Below are positions 6,384 to 7,315 of a stretch of DNA of 7,315 bases, piece after piece. Position numbers and translations under genes: made by a program. Position 1 is the stretch's first letter; each line of letters begins with the position of its first letter. The stretch spans positions 1 to 7,315 of the forward strand of contig JARLHX010000400.1 of the NCBI GenBank assembly GCA_031292035.1, in the 5' to 3' direction. The DNA is from Negativicutes bacterium (lineage in GTDB: Bacteria > Bacillota_C > Negativicutes > Sporomusales_B > JARLHX01). Below the pieces are notes generated by a model. It made no database searches. It saw nothing but the letters and a program-made list of their open reading frames with translations, and had not been told where the DNA came from.

Positions 6384-6434
6384 GTCTTGTAAGTGCGCGA
6401 CGCAAGATATTGCGTCTCTACGACTTTACAAGAC
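6384..6434. repeat. Second copy of the GACGC...GCGTCTCTAC palindrome family
   Basis: The outer 9-bp arms are GTCTTGTAA (6384-6392) and TTACAAGAC (6426-6434). The inner stem pairs GACGCAA (6399-6405) with TTGCGTC (6410-6416) around a 4-nt loop. The 10-mers GACGCAAGAT and GCGTCTCTAC also occur at 5118-5127 and 5154-5163. Compared with that copy, this one lacks the inserted inner hairpin and its left arm has diverged (GCGC for TAGA). It lies about 60 bp upstream of the oxidoreductase start, so the two copies bracket that gene. Confidence 0.7.
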
Positions 6435-6442
6435 GCCGTCTT

Positions 6443-6616
6443 TCAAAAATCTGCTAAATTCAATTGCTGGCCGCTGATGAAGATTCCTGAGATATCGGCG
6501 GGAGTGGCGCGATGGACAATTGCACTGACGACATCTTGTTGATATTTTAGATTGGGGCTATTCAAGTCAAACGCAATAAAACTGGCCTCTTTACCCGCTG
6601 ACCACAAAGAATTGAT
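6443..6616 (-). pseudogene. C-terminal remnant of an amidohydrolase
   Basis: On the minus strand, 57 codons up to the TGA at 6443-6445 read as the end of a metal-dependent amidohydrolase. The segment around INSLWSAGKEASFIAFDLN is the family's 'G-x-GKxADf/v' strand that follows the catalytic barrel, then a QQDVVSAIV helix segment and a final ADISGIFISGQQL strand where relatives have vxxvxVxGxxV. It aligns by eye with the intact enzyme at the right edge (IGSLETGKCADFFAVNLN, then HDPVSALIF and VDYTVVGGKFV) but has clearly diverged from it, so it is a paralogue rather than a fresh duplicate. The frame stops at TAG just upstream (6617-6619), and the whole barrel with its metal ligands is missing. 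It abuts the PfkB-like start out of frame, which suggests a deletion. Confidence 0.5.
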
Positions 6617-6653
6617 CTATACCGATATCGCCAACCACGATCACTTCTGGCAT
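6591..6653 (-). pseudogene. N-terminal remnant of a PfkB-like sugar/nucleoside kinase
   Basis: From ATG at 6653 the minus strand reads 20 residues beginning MPEVIVVGDIGIDQF, then stops at TAA (6591-6593). The VVVGDIGID wording is the typical first strand of PfkB/ribokinase-family kinases, whose Asp contacts the sugar. GAGGGA (6661-6656) precedes the ATG at short spacing, so this looks like a real gene start. Nothing after codon 14 or so resembles the family, and the frame overlaps the amidohydrolase tail in a different register; the remaining roughly 280 codons are absent. The call rests on a short match, so chance is possible. Confidence 0.35.
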
Positions 6654-6677
6654 ATTCCCTCGTTCGCGAATTTTATT

Positions 6678-6779
6678 TTAGTGCAAAAATTCGTTCTTTA
6701 GCAACCCAAACCTGACTAGTGCGGCATAACCGGTAGGCTCCATCCGCACAATATCGTACTCAACCAGACAAAAATCGTA
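6678..6779 (-). pseudogene. Possible C-terminal tail of an unknown decayed gene
   Basis: Thirty-three minus-strand codons before a TAA at 6678-6680 read like the end of a normal protein (containing LVEYDIVRMEPTGYAALVRF). They finish 24 bp before the PfkB-like ATG, the spacing expected of adjacent operon genes. Going further 5' the frame meets stops. I do not recognise the family. The fragment is short, so confidence is low. Confidence 0.25.
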
Positions 6780-6895
6780 TCAAAGAAGAGTTCCTGGCAG
6801 CCTGCTACACCCATTTGGGAGCTCTTTAGCTTATTTTTAGGCGTTATCCAGGCTTCCAGGAAGTGTTGGATGAAGCGAAAATTTTATTGCAATAA
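6737..6895 (+). pseudogene. Possible plus-strand gene tail with one amber stop
   Basis: A plus-strand frame runs from 6737 to a TAA at 6893-6895 with a single in-frame TAG at 6827-6829. The part after about 6780 reads like ordinary protein (IKEEFLAACYTHLGAL, stop, then RRYPGFQEVLDEAKILLQ). It has no start codon or ribosome site and no family I recognise. Its first third overlaps the minus-strand fragment at 6678-6779, so at most one of them is genuine there; a junction near 6780 would reconcile both. Its end overlaps the stop of the convergent deaminase by 12 bp. Confidence 0.2.
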
Positions 6896-7315
6896 TTGTT
6901 TGGCAGTTTTATTGTGTTTCTCTACCAGTTTGGCTTCATCCACGGTCACCAGTTGACCTCCTTTGACAACAAACTTTCCGCCGACGACTGTGTAATCCAC
7001 TTTTACAGGTTGGCAAAAAATCAGTGCAGACACAGGATCGTGCAGTGCGCCGGCAAAGTCGAGGCGATTTAGATTGACGGCGAAGAAATCGGCGCATTTG
7101 CCGGTTTCAAGCGACCCAATGTCTTTGCGTCCGATTACAGCTGCACCGCCGCGCGTTCCCAACCACAAAGCATCTCTGGCGGTCATGAGTTTACGATTTG
7201 GATCATTTGACAAAGAATAACCCGTGATTCCTTCTTTGACACGTGATAATAGCATGGCCTGCCTTACTTCAGCCAATAGATGCGAGCCATCATTGGAAGC
7301 CGAGCCGTCGACGCC
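6884..7315 (-). CDS. 8-oxoguanine deaminase-like amidohydrolase, C-terminal part (5' end outside window)
   Basis: These 143 codons are the end of a metal-dependent amidohydrolase, about a third of the usual 450 residues. The window edge falls exactly in frame, and the first visible residues, GVDGSASNDGSHLLAEVRQA, are a strong family signature. The Asp in GVDGS is the last metal ligand of the barrel. It continues with SARDALWLGTRGGAAV-like sequence (here TARDALWLGTRGGAAVIG), IGSLETGKCADFFAVNLNRLDFAGALHDP and a VDYTVVGGKFVVKGGQLV strand. This combination fits the 8-oxoguanine deaminase group, which converts 8-oxoguanine to urate and ammonia in purine catabolism or salvage. Related hydroxyatrazine or guanine deaminases share much of it, so substrate identity is likely but not certain. 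The apparent TTG start at 7276 is only an in-frame Leu codon; the gene continues off the edge. Confidence 0.82.
   Translation of the reverse strand, partial: GVDGSASNDGSHLLAEVRQAMLLSRVKEGITGYSLSNDPNRKLMTARDALWLGTRGGAAVIGRKDIGSLETGKCADFFAVNLNRLDFAGALHDPVSALIFCQPVKVDYTVVGGKFVVKGGQLVTVDEAKLVEKHNKTAKQLLQ

Larger units (their letters stand above)
6321..6883. other. 563-bp region without an intact gene (remnants and repeat)
   Basis: This stretch separates the oxidoreductase from the deaminase. It contains one palindromic repeat near the left end and then a run of broken reading frames on both strands, listed individually. No transposase, integrase, RNA gene or attachment site is seen. The stretch from 6654 to 6883 is visibly richer in A/T than the intact genes around it, as expected for sequence released from coding constraint. 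Confidence 0.6.

Noticed and set aside
6591..6653. A functional 20-residue small protein
   Set aside because: The wording matches the first strand of a PfkB kinase and the peptide ends at a register change into amidohydrolase sequence, so truncation explains it better.

Overview
The window looks like an ordinary chromosomal segment of an environmental bacterium, most likely from the Chloroflexota (Anaerolineae-like). This rests on three things: the style of the sensor kinase (an HDEVLP phospho-acceptor box behind a GAF-like region), the DUF4405 membrane protein paired with a small Gly-rich membrane protein, and dispersed palindromes of the GAAGCAATCTCC and GACGC...GCGTCTCTAC types. The assignment is inference from remembered family patterns, not a search.

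Layout, left to right. Positions 2-1240 (+) hold the C-terminal part of a sensor histidine kinase cut by the left edge. It converges on a two-gene minus-strand unit, a GrpB-family protein (2211-1669) followed by a DUF1801 protein (1653-1291). A 460-bp non-coding stretch (2212-2675) carries a 103-bp palindromic repeat and possible promoters at both ends. Four plus-strand genes follow with short gaps and may be co-transcribed: a four-helix DUF4405 membrane protein (2724-3281), a small two-helix Gly-rich membrane protein (3286-3669), a SnoaL-like ester cyclase-type protein (3704-4123) and a class I SAM-dependent methyltransferase of the LCMT/TIGR00027 type (4184-5071). Facing them is a minus-strand FAD-dependent DAO-family oxidoreductase (6320-5160), bracketed by two related palindromes. 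The proximal palindrome (5114-5163) contains the gene's stop codon.

Positions 6321-6883 have no intact gene but appear to be a gene graveyard. On the minus strand I can read the tail of an unknown protein, the ribosome-binding site and first 20 codons of a PfkB-like kinase, and, abutting it out of frame, the last 57 codons of an amidohydrolase. On the plus strand there is a possible gene tail with one internal amber stop. The right edge (6884-7315, minus) is the C-terminal part of an amidohydrolase that closely fits 8-oxoguanine deaminase. The remnants plus this enzyme suggest a partly deleted nucleobase or nucleoside catabolic locus.

I see no CRISPR array, tRNA, rRNA, transposase or phage gene, and no convincing new multi-gene system. 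The points most worth following are the decayed operon, the repeat that supplies a stop codon, and the DUF4405/small membrane protein pair.
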